From the NCBI GenBank assembly GCA_964368305.1, contig CAYJAB010000003.1, positions 42,641 through 106,640 on the forward strand: a stretch of DNA of 64,000 nucleotides, read 5' to 3'. Both the position numbers and the translations under genes were made by a program. Source of the stretch: CAYJAB01 sp964368305. Its GTDB lineage: Bacteria > Bacillota_I > Bacilli_A > Erysipelotrichales > Erysipelotrichaceae. The notes beneath the pieces are model-generated. The model was not told the DNA's origin, did not search any database, and saw nothing but the letters and a program-made list of their open reading frames with translations. Shown piece after piece: positions 25,456 to 34,093 of the stretch; positions within the stretch are counted from its first letter, which is position 1, and every line of letters starts with the position of its first letter.

Positions 25456-26130
25456 CTAATTATACAAGTCATCAATTACAGATTGTATCTCCTGCTGTGA
25501 AAGACCTGCATCACTCATCCATTGTTCAATAAATTCAATATCCGCTAAAGTGATATTCTCACGATTTCCAAGAAGTTGTTGTAAAGCAAGATTTTCATCT
25601 AATGGTTCTTTAATTATATCATAAGATTCTAAAGTATATTCTCTGATGTCTTTTAATAAAGACGACTCTATCAACTCATTTCCATTTTGAAAAATCGGTG
25701 TAGATAAAATAAATGTTGCAACTACAATATTTACCGCAAAGATTGCAATTGAAAATATCAGTCCAAATAATTTATTAAATGACTTTATAATAGGTAGCTT
25801 TCCTATCGCCTTTACAATTGGCTTTAATAGTAGTAGTAATAAACTTAATAAAATAAATATTAAGGCAAAACATGCAATTTCATTTACCTGTGCGAGTAAT
25901 ATATCTACCATAAATTCATTTTCAAATGGAATCAATGAGGCAGGCACAATCGTAAATGTGTTCGCAAGTATTGGTGCAAACAGCCATGCAATAAAAAGTG
26001 CAACTACAACACTAATTAAATTTAATAATTGTAGTAGTAATCCTTGTTTATATCCTGATAAAAGCGTTAAAATAAACAATACGATGATAATGAAATCAAC
26101 GTATGGAAATATTGAAATTGGAATAAGCAT
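25456..26130 (-). CDS. CvpA family membrane protein
   Basis: 224 residues with about four membrane helices in the first 150 residues (FIIIVLFILTLLSGYKQG... is the typical CvpA start) and an acidic soluble C-terminal tail. CvpA-family proteins precede mutS2 in many Firmicutes; a role in membrane stress or colicin V production was inferred in Proteobacteria only. AGGAGG site. First gene of the cvpA-mutS2-uvrC-(VanY-like)-murI run, divergent from rnhC. Confidence 0.85.
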   Translation of the reverse strand: MLIPISIFPYVDFIIIVLFILTLLSGYKQGLLLQLLNLISVVVALFIAWLFAPILANTFTIVPASLIPFENEFMVDILLAQVNEIACFALIFILLSLLLLLLKPIVKAIGKLPIIKSFNKLFGLIFSIAIFAVNIVVATFILSTPIFQNGNELIESSLLKDIREYTLESYDIIKEPLDENLALQQLLGNRENITLADIEFIEQWMSDAGLSQQEIQSVIDDLYN

Positions 26131-26215
26131 AAAAAAATCCTCCTATTAATATACATATCATAACTAAAATAGATTATGATTGCAAATCATGATATTATTA
26201 TATGGAGGTAATACT

Positions 26216-27094
26216 ATGGCATCAATCACAATTTTAATAGACAATGAAACCTATCTAAAACTTAAAAATTTTTATCGAGACGATAAACAAATGGACCCAC
26301 CGCCTTATGCAAAGTACCGTGTACAAGCAAAAGATTGTGTCATCACTGTTTACGATTCAAATAAATGTTTATTTCAAGGTAAAGAAGCTGAGTACCACGC
26401 ATCTATTTTTCAATCTATTCAACCAACCACAAGTATAGAAAAAAAACTGAATGTAATAGAACATGCAGGAAGCGATGAAGTTGGAACAGGTGATTATTTT
26501 GGCCCTGTTTGCGTATGTGCAGTGTATCTTGATCAAACAAACATTGATAAACTTACGCAATATAAAATACAAGATTCAAAAGCTATCAAAGATGAAACAA
26601 TCCTAAAAATTGCTCCTTCACTCATGCAATTTCTTCCTTATAGCTTACTCATTTTAAACAATGAGAAATACAATGAAATTCACAAAACAAACAATATGAA
26701 TCAAATTAAAGCTAAACTGCACAATCAAGCGTATATCCATTTACTTAAAAAAGTAGGACATCCAATAAAAGATATGATTGTAGATCAGTTTACGCCTGAA
26801 GCTTCTTATTATCGTTATTTAAAGAATGAAAAGAATATTGTGAAATCACTTCATTTTGAAACAAAGGCAGAAAACAAATATCTTGCTGTTGCATGTGCTT
26901 CTATAATTGCTAGATACGCATTTCTACAACAATTTAATCTTTTAGAAAAACACTACGATTTTAAATTTTTAAAAGGTGCAAGCGCAAAAGTAGATGAAAA
27001 TGCAAAAGCATTTATTTTAAAACATGGAGAACAGCAACTTTCAAATGTAGCAAAAATACACTTTGTAAATACAAATCGAATCTTAGAAAAATAA
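26216..27094 (+). CDS. rnhC: Ribonuclease HIII
   Basis: Cuts RNA in RNA-DNA hybrids. 292 residues: N-terminal TBP-like substrate-binding domain (1-75, typical of HIII and absent in HII) then the RNase H fold with the acidic pair D87-E88 in GSDEVGTGDYFGP, QDSKAI, and a DQFTP Asp. Start at 26216 with a TGGAGG site; an in-frame ATG at 26180 lacks one. Divergent from cvpA. The rnhC-cvpA-mutS2 neighbourhood is the same as in Bacillus. Confidence 0.95.
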   Translation: MASITILIDNETYLKLKNFYRDDKQMDPPPYAKYRVQAKDCVITVYDSNKCLFQGKEAEYHASIFQSIQPTTSIEKKLNVIEHAGSDEVGTGDYFGPVCVCAVYLDQTNIDKLTQYKIQDSKAIKDETILKIAPSLMQFLPYSLLILNNEKYNEIHKTNNMNQIKAKLHNQAYIHLLKKVGHPIKDMIVDQFTPEASYYRYLKNEKNIVKSLHFETKAENKYLAVACASIIARYAFLQQFNLLEKHYDFKFLKGASAKVDENAKAFILKHGEQQLSNVAKIHFVNTNRILEK

Positions 27095-27121
27095 AAAAAT
27101 GCAGATGCATTTTTTTATTTT
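27091..27121. terminator. Bidirectional terminator rnhC / dCMP deaminase
   Basis: Symmetric A run, ATGCA/TGCAT stem and T run between convergent genes. Confidence 0.8.
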
Positions 27122-27588
27122 TGTTTTACATTTACTTCTGTTATATAATCGAGTCTTCTAAATATAACACCAGCCGATTCTAGCATTTTCTTACTAGCAA
27201 TCACAGCATCCGTATGTGCATATTTATCATCTTCATATACGATCATATCAATCCCACTTTGTATGATTGCCTTTGCGCATTCATTACATGGAAACAACGA
27301 TACATAAATCGTACAATTTTTTACACTTCTTGGGCTATTTAAAATTGCATTTAATTCTGCATGCACCACAAATGCATATTTTGTTTCAAGCATTGATCCT
27401 TCTTTTCCCCAAGGATAAAGAGAATCTTCACATCCTTTTGGCAGGCCATTATACCCAATACTTACAACCTTATTTTCTTTATCTACAATACATGCACCTA
27501 CCTTAGTACTTGGATCTTTTGATCTAAGTGCAGATAAATGTGCTAAACCCATAAAATACTCATCCCAACTTAAAATTTTATTGTTCAT
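27115..27588 (-). CDS. dCMP deaminase / ComEB-like zinc deaminase
   Basis: Converts dCMP to dUMP, feeding dTMP synthesis. 157 residues, zinc-dependent deaminase with ligands His76 (HAEL, catalytic Glu78) and PCNEC (Cys101, Cys104). The GxN segment IGYNGLPKGCED is typical of dCMP deaminases. The start at 27588 overlaps the 3' end of the rhomboid gene by 11 bases. Last gene of lspA-rluD-like-rhomboid-dcd-type run. Confidence 0.9.
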   Translation of the reverse strand: MNNKILSWDEYFMGLAHLSALRSKDPSTKVGACIVDKENKVVSIGYNGLPKGCEDSLYPWGKEGSMLETKYAFVVHAELNAILNSPRSVKNCTIYVSLFPCNECAKAIIQSGIDMIVYEDDKYAHTDAVIASKKMLESAGVIFRRLDYITEVNVKQK

Positions 27589-28843
27589 CTGGTTGAACCC
27601 CCACTCTTTCAACATAATAATTCGTTAAACTATTATTCAAATGATTTGCATACCCATCTAAATTCAATGACTGTGCATATTCGATAATTTCTATATCTGT
27701 TCCAGGATAAATTGGCAACAATTTATCATCTTGAAAATTCGCATAATAGATAAGGAATGTGAATAATGCTATCATTACAACTTTACAACTTCTTTTTATA
27801 TCTTTCCATTGAGGTTGCTCAATTAGAATAATTCCCATAAATACACCCACAATAAATCCACCTAAATGTCCTAACCAACTAATTCCAGGTAAAAACGCAA
27901 TAAATAGATTTAATATTAAAATTCTAGCAAAGTGTGACATCATATGTTTTTGATAGATTAATTTTGTCTTAAAGAAATAAACAAGTAGTGCACCCAATAT
28001 TCCAAAAACAGCGCCACTAATTCCTAGTGTTACGCCATTACCCGTACCTACAAGCGCGAATAATGAACTCCCTAGAATAGAGGATAGAATAATGAATGCA
28101 TAGTTTCTATGGCCATACATTCTTTCCGTAATCATACCAATATTCATTAAAGCCAATGCATTGCATGCAAAATGCAAAAGTTCAACATGAAGAAAGCCCG
28201 CTGTAATTAATCTAAACCATTCTGAAGCACCATATACAAGTGTTTTATAAAGCCCACCTGCAAAAATCATTGCCATTTCAAAACTACCAGATGTGTAGTA
28301 AATTATATTCGCGAAAATAAAGAAAGCGATACAGATTGCCATTGTAGCAATCGTAACCACAGGGTAATTACGCCAATTCTTTTTAAACGCCTTTTTTTGT
28401 TTAGCTTTGTATGTTTCAAGTTTTTTTGTAATTTCTTCGATTTCTTTTTCCGGTTCACTTGATTCAGAAAGCACTATTTCAGGATAAATCTCTTTTAAGT
28501 CAAATCCATCTTTAGATTTAGCCGTTACACATGCCACAATTAAATCGTCGCGCTCTTCATCTACAACCTCATCTGTTAAGTGAATATCTAAAAGTGAAGC
28601 TTGTCTTTTAAAGGCACTTAAAATTGTTTGATGCATTTCAATAACTCTTTTCTCTTCAAACATTAAACGCGCAACACTGGATTTAGTAACTCTTACAATT
28701 GGAAAATCAACACGATTAGGATTCCCAAGCCATATTTCTTCATCACTTTTAAATTGATTTGTCGTGACAACTTTGTAATCATACTTTGATATTAATACAT
28801 ATGCGATTTGCATACTCCATACATCTTGCATTTGAAACATCAT
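27578..28843 (-). CDS. Rhomboid family intramembrane serine protease (YqgP/GluP-like)
   Basis: 421 residues. A soluble N-terminal domain (1-160), as in Bacillus YqgP, precedes seven membrane segments. Catalytic residues: Ser276 in GISGAVFG, His326 in WLGHLGGF, and oxyanion Asn228 in HFACNAL. YqgP cleaves the Mg transporter MgtE and links rhomboids with membrane quality control (established for Bacillus). GGGAGAG site; starts one base before the stop of the pseudouridine synthase gene. Confidence 0.92.
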   Translation of the reverse strand: MMFQMQDVWSMQIAYVLISKYDYKVVTTNQFKSDEEIWLGNPNRVDFPIVRVTKSSVARLMFEEKRVIEMHQTILSAFKRQASLLDIHLTDEVVDEERDDLIVACVTAKSKDGFDLKEIYPEIVLSESSEPEKEIEEITKKLETYKAKQKKAFKKNWRNYPVVTIATMAICIAFFIFANIIYYTSGSFEMAMIFAGGLYKTLVYGASEWFRLITAGFLHVELLHFACNALALMNIGMITERMYGHRNYAFIILSSILGSSLFALVGTGNGVTLGISGAVFGILGALLVYFFKTKLIYQKHMMSHFARILILNLFIAFLPGISWLGHLGGFIVGVFMGIILIEQPQWKDIKRSCKVVMIALFTFLIYYANFQDDKLLPIYPGTDIEIIEYAQSLNLDGYANHLNNSLTNYYVERVGVQPDEQ

Positions 28844-28844
28844 T

Positions 28845-29756
28845 TTATCTCTCCCTTAATTCAGAAAGCATATTTTCAAAACGCTCATCAATATCCGCAG
28901 TAAATGTCATTTTTTCCTTAGTACGAGGATGCATAAATGTAATTTGATATGCATGAAGAATTTGTCCTTGATCACCATGTGGTTTTCTAAATGAATATTT
29001 AGGGTCTCCTGCAATTGGGAATCCAATATACTTCATATGCACGCGTATTTGATGTGTTCTTCCTGTCTCTAAACGACACTCTACTAATGTGAATTCTTTA
29101 AATCTTTCCAATACTTTAATATGCGTTACTGCATTTCTTGAATTTACATTTGTCACTGTCATTTTTAAACGATCTTTTGGGTCTCTTCCGATAGGTGCAT
29201 CAATTGTTGCAACATCATGTGGTAATACACCGTGTACAATGCACTTATAAAGACGGTTTACTGTCTTATCTACCAATTGACTCGCAAGTGATTCATGCGC
29301 AGCATCGTTTTTCGCAATAATTAAAAGGCCCGACGTATCTTTATCAATACGATGTACAATTCCAGGTCTTGTTACACCATTAATCCCTGATAAGTCTTTA
29401 CAATGATATAAAAGACCATGTACAAGCGTTGGCTCAACTGTACCAGCACCTGGATGCACAACAATCCCTTTTTTCTTATTCACTACAATTACATCTTCAT
29501 CTTCATAAACAATATCTAAATCCATATCAATCGGATCCATATCTAACTCTTTATTCTCAGGGATTTCACAAGTAATCACTTCATCTACTTTTACTTTATA
29601 GTTACTTTTCATTTCTTTTTCATTTACTAAAACATACCCTTCTTCAATCAGTTGTTGAATACGACTTCTTGAAAAATCATCTGTTTTCTCTTTAACAAAT
29701 TGATCTAATCTTAATCCTTTTTCTTCTTCTGTCACTGTCCATTTAAATAATTCCAT
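28845..29756 (-). CDS. RluD/YlyB-type pseudouridine synthase
   Basis: 303 residues: N-terminal S4 RNA-binding domain (about 12-75, LRLDQFVKEKTDDFSRSRIQQLIEEGYVLVN) and a catalytic domain with the family motif HRIDKDTSGLL, containing the catalytic Asp. It modifies rRNA uridines; which positions cannot be told. The ATG at 29756 follows the lspA stop by one base with a GAGG site inside lspA. lspA-rluD-type coupling is the same as lspA-ylyB in Bacillus. Confidence 0.93.
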   Translation of the reverse strand: MELFKWTVTEEEKGLRLDQFVKEKTDDFSRSRIQQLIEEGYVLVNEKEMKSNYKVKVDEVITCEIPENKELDMDPIDMDLDIVYEDEDVIVVNKKKGIVVHPGAGTVEPTLVHGLLYHCKDLSGINGVTRPGIVHRIDKDTSGLLIIAKNDAAHESLASQLVDKTVNRLYKCIVHGVLPHDVATIDAPIGRDPKDRLKMTVTNVNSRNAVTHIKVLERFKEFTLVECRLETGRTHQIRVHMKYIGFPIAGDPKYSFRKPHGDQGQILHAYQITFMHPRTKEKMTFTADIDERFENMLSELRER

Positions 29757-29757
29757 C

Positions 29758-30216
29758 TTACACCTCACTTGGATTTCTATATACATCTAGCGCCAATAAG
29801 GCAACTCCGATGCACAATACACTATCCGCAATATTAAAAATTGGAAAATCATATCCAAAAATAATCACATCAATAAAATCTCTTACATATTGAAATACTA
29901 AACGATCATAAAAGTTTCCTAATAACCCCGCAAACATTAGTACTAAAGAAACACGTGACAAAGTTTGATTTTCTTTTGTATTCTTAAAAAAATAAATAAT
30001 TGCAATAATGCCAACTACACTAACGATATAAAAGAAAGTCATCGATCCTTCTAAAATACTCCATGCTGCACCAGTATTTTGTGCATATGTAAAATATAAA
30101 AATCCATCAATAATTGTAATTGATTCATATAATTCTAAATTAGTTGAAAAATACCATTTTGTTATTAAATCGACTGCTAAAATAACAAGTAATAAAGCAA
30201 TTTCTTTTCTCTTCAT
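29758..30216 (-). CDS. lspA: Lipoprotein signal peptidase (signal peptidase II)
   Basis: Removes signal peptides from prolipoproteins such as the MetQ and FMN-binding lipoproteins in this window. 152 residues, four membrane helices, and catalytic Asp113 (VRDF) and Asp131 (FNIADS), with the conserved QNTGAAWS loop at 46-53. ATG 30216 preferred over an in-frame TTG at 30228. Confidence 0.95.
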   Translation of the reverse strand: MKRKEIALLLVILAVDLITKWYFSTNLELYESITIIDGFLYFTYAQNTGAAWSILEGSMTFFYIVSVVGIIAIIYFFKNTKENQTLSRVSLVLMFAGLLGNFYDRLVFQYVRDFIDVIIFGYDFPIFNIADSVLCIGVALLALDVYRNPSEV

Positions 30217-30295
30217 AAACCCTTCCAATCCTATGCTTCTGCATATCTATAATAGTATAGCATTTTACCTATTTAAATGGTAGTCATATTATAAT

Positions 30296-30322
30296 GCTAA
30301 AAAAGAGGCCTAAGCCTCTTTA
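30296..30322 (-). terminator. Terminator after the M42 peptidase/Phd-like pair
   Basis: Stem AAGAGGC/GCCTCTT with a 4-base loop and a U run on the minus strand. Confidence 0.8.
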
Positions 30323-30559
30323 TGATCTAAACGATTCACTATCATCCTCTTTTAAAGGTTCATCAAAACTCATATTTTCATATGCGTCTAACGTAAGAAC
30401 CATTTCTTCAAACATCTCAGGTTGTACAACATAACAAACTGGATTTCCATCTTTAGAAATAATCTTACACCCTTCTTCCTCAAGTCCTTCTGTCACTTTA
30501 TCAATGACTGAATCTTCCAAATCTTCAATATTGAAAATTAAATCACGAATCTTATTCAT
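30320..30559 (-). CDS. Small Phd/YefM-antitoxin-like protein
   Basis: 79 residues, acidic, no membrane segment. The middle (CKIISKDGNPVCYVVQPEMFEEMVLTLDAYE) recalls the Phd/YefM antitoxin fold, where a Gly-x-Pro-hydrophobic strand is followed by a helix. No toxin gene is adjacent. The start lies one base after the M42 peptidase stop, with no ribosome site of its own, so translation is coupled. It could be a domesticated antitoxin or a small peptidase partner. Function unknown. Confidence 0.6.
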   Translation of the reverse strand: MNKIRDLIFNIEDLEDSVIDKVTEGLEEEGCKIISKDGNPVCYVVQPEMFEEMVLTLDAYENMSFDEPLKEDDSESFRS

Positions 30560-30560
30560 C

Positions 30561-31664
30561 TTAACGATTAGAAACACGTAACTTTTCTAATATTTCATTA
30601 TCCATACGTTTACAAAGCTCTGTAATCATATTTACTGTATCTACATAGTCACGTCTGTGAATTAAAGTACAGTGTGAATGACAATAACGGCTAGGAACAG
30701 AAATTGTAATCGCAATGACTCCTTCATATGATTTGTGAATTTCTCCTGAATCTGTACCTCCAAATATCATTTGATCATATTGTACAGGAATTTCTAACTC
30801 TTTACATAAATCTTCAACATATTCAATAAATCCACGGTGTGCTAAATGAGAACCATCTTGAAGTGCAACAGTTACACCCATATCCATTTTACATTTACTT
30901 CCACCTGTTGGATAATCATTCGCTAAAGTTACATCTAATGCGATTGATAAATCAGGTTTAACTTTATAAGCAGTTGTTTTAGCTCCACGAAGACCAACTT
31001 CTTCTTGAACTGTACCTGCAGCATAAACATCTGCTTTATGGTCAACTCCTTTTAAATTACGTACAACTTCAGTTGCAATAAGTGCACCCACGCGATCATC
31101 CCAAGCTTTTGCTAACCAGAAGTTAGGATTGTTCATTACTTTGAATTGTGTAATTGGAGTAATCATATCTCCAAGACGAATACCTAAAGCTTCTACTTCT
31201 TCTTTATTACTTACTCCTAAATCTAAGAATAAATCTTTAACTTCCATTACTTTGTTTCTTACATCTGCTGGTAAACCATGTGGCGCTCTCACACCAAATA
31301 CAGCATCATATTCTTTTCCTTCACGTGTTGTTATTCTCATTTGTTGTGCTGGTAGAACATGTCCCCACCATCCACCAATTTGATTAACAAAAATATATCC
31401 ATTTTCATCAATTTCTCTTACGACAAAACCAATTTCATCAATATGTCCTGCAAGTAAGATTTTTGGACCATCTCCTGACCCCTTTTTAAGCGCAATAAGA
31501 GAACCTAAATTATCATAATCAAATTCATCCGCATACCCTTCTAAATAACTTTTCATTACGCGTGTAGCATATTTTTCTTGCCCACTAATTCCATTAACCT
31601 CAGTAAAATCTTTAATCATATCAAGATTTACTGTACCATATAGTTCTGTTGTTTTCTTTTCCAT
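30561..31664 (-). CDS. M42 family metallopeptidase (glutamyl aminopeptidase type)
   Basis: 367 residues, dinuclear-metal aminopeptidase of the M42/FrvX/PepA type. Metal and catalytic sites in order: LAGHIDEIGF (His, Asp), AWDDRVG (bridging Asp), TVQEEVGLRG (Glu-Glu), ALDVTLA (Asp), and CHSHCTLIHRRD near the end (His). Cytoplasmic. Its usual role is removing N-terminal residues, often Glu/Asp, from peptides. GGAGG site before ATG 31664. Followed by the Phd-like gene and a terminator. Confidence 0.92.
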   Translation of the reverse strand: MEKKTTELYGTVNLDMIKDFTEVNGISGQEKYATRVMKSYLEGYADEFDYDNLGSLIALKKGSGDGPKILLAGHIDEIGFVVREIDENGYIFVNQIGGWWGHVLPAQQMRITTREGKEYDAVFGVRAPHGLPADVRNKVMEVKDLFLDLGVSNKEEVEALGIRLGDMITPITQFKVMNNPNFWLAKAWDDRVGALIATEVVRNLKGVDHKADVYAAGTVQEEVGLRGAKTTAYKVKPDLSIALDVTLANDYPTGGSKCKMDMGVTVALQDGSHLAHRGFIEYVEDLCKELEIPVQYDQMIFGGTDSGEIHKSYEGVIAITISVPSRYCHSHCTLIHRRDYVDTVNMITELCKRMDNEILEKLRVSNR

Positions 31665-31738
31665 AATTTCCTCCAATTTCTATTTCTATTATACTCTCTT
31701 TTTTTTGACACTCAACAAAAATATAATTTCTTTTATTA

Positions 31739-32239
31739 TCAAAATAAATTTGTACAAACTATAAATTCTTCCATTTCAAATGGTTCATATTTTAGCTGCA
31801 TTTTTTCAAGTCCACCCATCATAACATCATAGTCTGCCTCTATTTGCAGCTTTGCGATTTCCACAATGTAATTCGACATTGTCGCATTCAATTTAACTTG
31901 TTTTAAAGCACACACTTTTAAGTCTTTTGTAATTAAGTAAATACTAAATGAAATTCCTTCATCTTTTTCATAAGTATGACTTAAATCCAAATTATGATCT
32001 TGTACATTATAAATAAATGGGAAATCTGACACTTCAATTAAATCATCTACAGAAATTAAAAAAATCAACAAATTTCCACGTACAACTAAAGAAATATTTA
32101 ACTTCTTTCTTCTTAATCCAACAATCTCTTCTTCGGACCATTTCTCATCACAAAATACTGCCATAAACTGATTATCAATATAATCTAATACAGCTCCTTC
32201 ACTTACATCATAAGGAAATACATTATTTACTTGAATCAT
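31739..32239 (-). CDS. Hypothetical protein overlapping the ABC exporter gene
   Basis: 166 residues, not recognised. No signal peptide or membrane helix; mixed alpha/beta, Val/Ile-rich with a C-terminal acidic part (YEPFEMEEFIVCTNLF). Its ATG overlaps the TGA of the second ABC exporter subunit (ATGA), so it is the third gene of that operon and translationally coupled. It could be a dedicated accessory of the exporter, but nothing in the sequence proves this. Confidence 0.6.
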   Translation of the reverse strand: MIQVNNVFPYDVSEGAVLDYIDNQFMAVFCDEKWSEEEIVGLRRKKLNISLVVRGNLLIFLISVDDLIEVSDFPFIYNVQDHNLDLSHTYEKDEGISFSIYLITKDLKVCALKQVKLNATMSNYIVEIAKLQIEADYDVMMGGLEKMQLKYEPFEMEEFIVCTNLF

Positions 32240-34092
32240 TCTTCATTCTCCTTTAGCCCATTTAGGTTTAATAGTCTTTCTTGTAATTCCTCTTGGAATT
32301 GATTTGTATACAATTGATGATAATACCCTTGCTTCTTCATCAAAGATGCATGATTTCCATCCTCAAGTATGACTCCCTTTTTTATCACTAAAATACGATC
32401 TGCATTTACAATTGTCGACAAACGATGCGCAATGATAAAACTTGTTCTTCCTTTTAGTAGATTTTCAATAGCATACTGAATAACTTGCTCTGTTTCCGTA
32501 TCAATAGAAGAGGTTGCCTCATCCAGTACAAAGATACTTGGCTTTCTAATTATAGCACGTGCAAATGATATGAGTTGTTTTTCACCTGTAGAAAGACGTC
32601 CTCCCCCTTCACCTACTTCAAAATCATATCCATCTTCTAATTTCATAATAAATTCATGTGCATTTACAAGTTTTGCAGCATCAACTATTTCTTGATCTGT
32701 CGCATCCATTTTACCATAACGAATATTTTCCTTAATCGTTCCCGAAAATAAATGAGGAGACTGCAAAACATACCCGAGATTTGAATGTAGCCAACCAATC
32801 GATCTTTCTCTATAATCAACTCCATCAATTAATAATGCACCACTTTTTGGTTCATAAAATCTACATAACATATTTACAATTGTACTTTTACCACTTCCTG
32901 TCTCTCCGACAAGTGCAACTGTTTCTCCTGCTTTTATTTTTAAGTTAAATTGATTTAAAATAATTTCATCTGGATTATAGTAAAATTGAATATCTTTAAA
33001 TTCTACATCACCAACAATTGATTCATAATTCTCTACTTTCGCAGACAATAAATCACCATATTTTTCAATCACTTCAGGTGTGTCTTGTATATCCGGCTCG
33101 CTTTCAAGTAATGAAATCACACGTTCTGCACTTGCTTGTGCAAGTTGAAGCTCCGCAAGTAAACGGGCAATTTGTCTTAATGGCTCAAAAAATTGTGTCG
33201 CATATTGTGTAAATAACATTAATGTTCCAAACTCAATTGTCTTTACTAATACTTCATTTCCCCCAACCCAAAGCAGCATTGCTGTACTGATTGCGCCAAG
33301 CCCCATAACAACCGGCATAAATAAAGCAGATAATGTTAATGCTTTTATTGATTTAAAACGCATGTTACCTGTAACAGCATTGAACTCTTCATTGTGAAGA
33401 CTTTCAAGTACGAGTGTTTTAGTTGTTTTCGCACCACTAATCCCCTCAGAAAATGCACCTGTAATTTGAGAATTAATTTTTCTAACCGAACGATAACTTT
33501 TAAGTATTCTAACTTGAAACCACACACTTAAATATGCAAGAAGTGGTACAACCATTAAAATCAGAAGTGCGAGTTTCCAGTTTACAATCAACATTACAAC
33601 TGTAATTCCAATCATGACAGATAATCCCCATATCAAATCCATCAAACTCCAAGATAATATTTCCGCAAGACGTGTAATATCACTTGTCATACGCGCCATA
33701 ATCCATCCCAGCGGTGTTTTATCATAATACGAATAGGATAATTGTTGTAGTTTCAAAAACGCACTTTCACGTGTTGCATATGCGAATTCTGTTTCTATTT
33801 TCCCTGCTTGTCGCATAAAGAAATATACATTTATACACTGTATAAGAATTAATATAAAGTATCCAATCCCAAACCACATAATTTCATTTGTAGTCCCTTT
33901 TCCAACTACAAAGTAGTCAATTGCGAATTTATTTAGAAATGGTAAAACAACGTCAATAATCGCAACCATAATATTCACAATTAATAAACCATATACACTC
34001 TTTTTATGCTTCATTAATAACTTAAATATTTTTTTCCAAAGACTTTTATCCAAAGAAGTCGTATTAAATTCTTGTTCTTGAAACTGACTCAT
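32236..34092 (-). CDS. ABC exporter half-transporter, catalytic subunit (BmrD/YheH-like)
   Basis: 618 residues: six-helix exporter membrane domain (about 40-330) and ATPase domain with Walker A GETGSGKST, signature LSTGEKQ and Walker B LDEATSS, including the catalytic Glu. The LSTGEKQLISFARA signature is like BmrD/YheH. The partner subunit has an Asp at the catalytic position, so this half provides hydrolysis. Multidrug export is typical of BmrCD and inferred here. ATG 34092, two bases before the stop of the partner gene, with an AGGAGG site. Confidence 0.9.
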   Translation of the reverse strand: MSQFQEQEFNTTSLDKSLWKKIFKLLMKHKKSVYGLLIVNIMVAIIDVVLPFLNKFAIDYFVVGKGTTNEIMWFGIGYFILILIQCINVYFFMRQAGKIETEFAYATRESAFLKLQQLSYSYYDKTPLGWIMARMTSDITRLAEILSWSLMDLIWGLSVMIGITVVMLIVNWKLALLILMVVPLLAYLSVWFQVRILKSYRSVRKINSQITGAFSEGISGAKTTKTLVLESLHNEEFNAVTGNMRFKSIKALTLSALFMPVVMGLGAISTAMLLWVGGNEVLVKTIEFGTLMLFTQYATQFFEPLRQIARLLAELQLAQASAERVISLLESEPDIQDTPEVIEKYGDLLSAKVENYESIVGDVEFKDIQFYYNPDEIILNQFNLKIKAGETVALVGETGSGKSTIVNMLCRFYEPKSGALLIDGVDYRERSIGWLHSNLGYVLQSPHLFSGTIKENIRYGKMDATDQEIVDAAKLVNAHEFIMKLEDGYDFEVGEGGGRLSTGEKQLISFARAIIRKPSIFVLDEATSSIDTETEQVIQYAIENLLKGRTSFIIAHRLSTIVNADRILVIKKGVILEDGNHASLMKKQGYYHQLYTNQFQEELQERLLNLNGLKENEE

Positions 34093-34093
34093 A

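Noticed and set aside
30217..30228. TTG start for lspA
   Set aside because: ATG 30216 has the GGAAGG site at proper distance, and LspA length fits.
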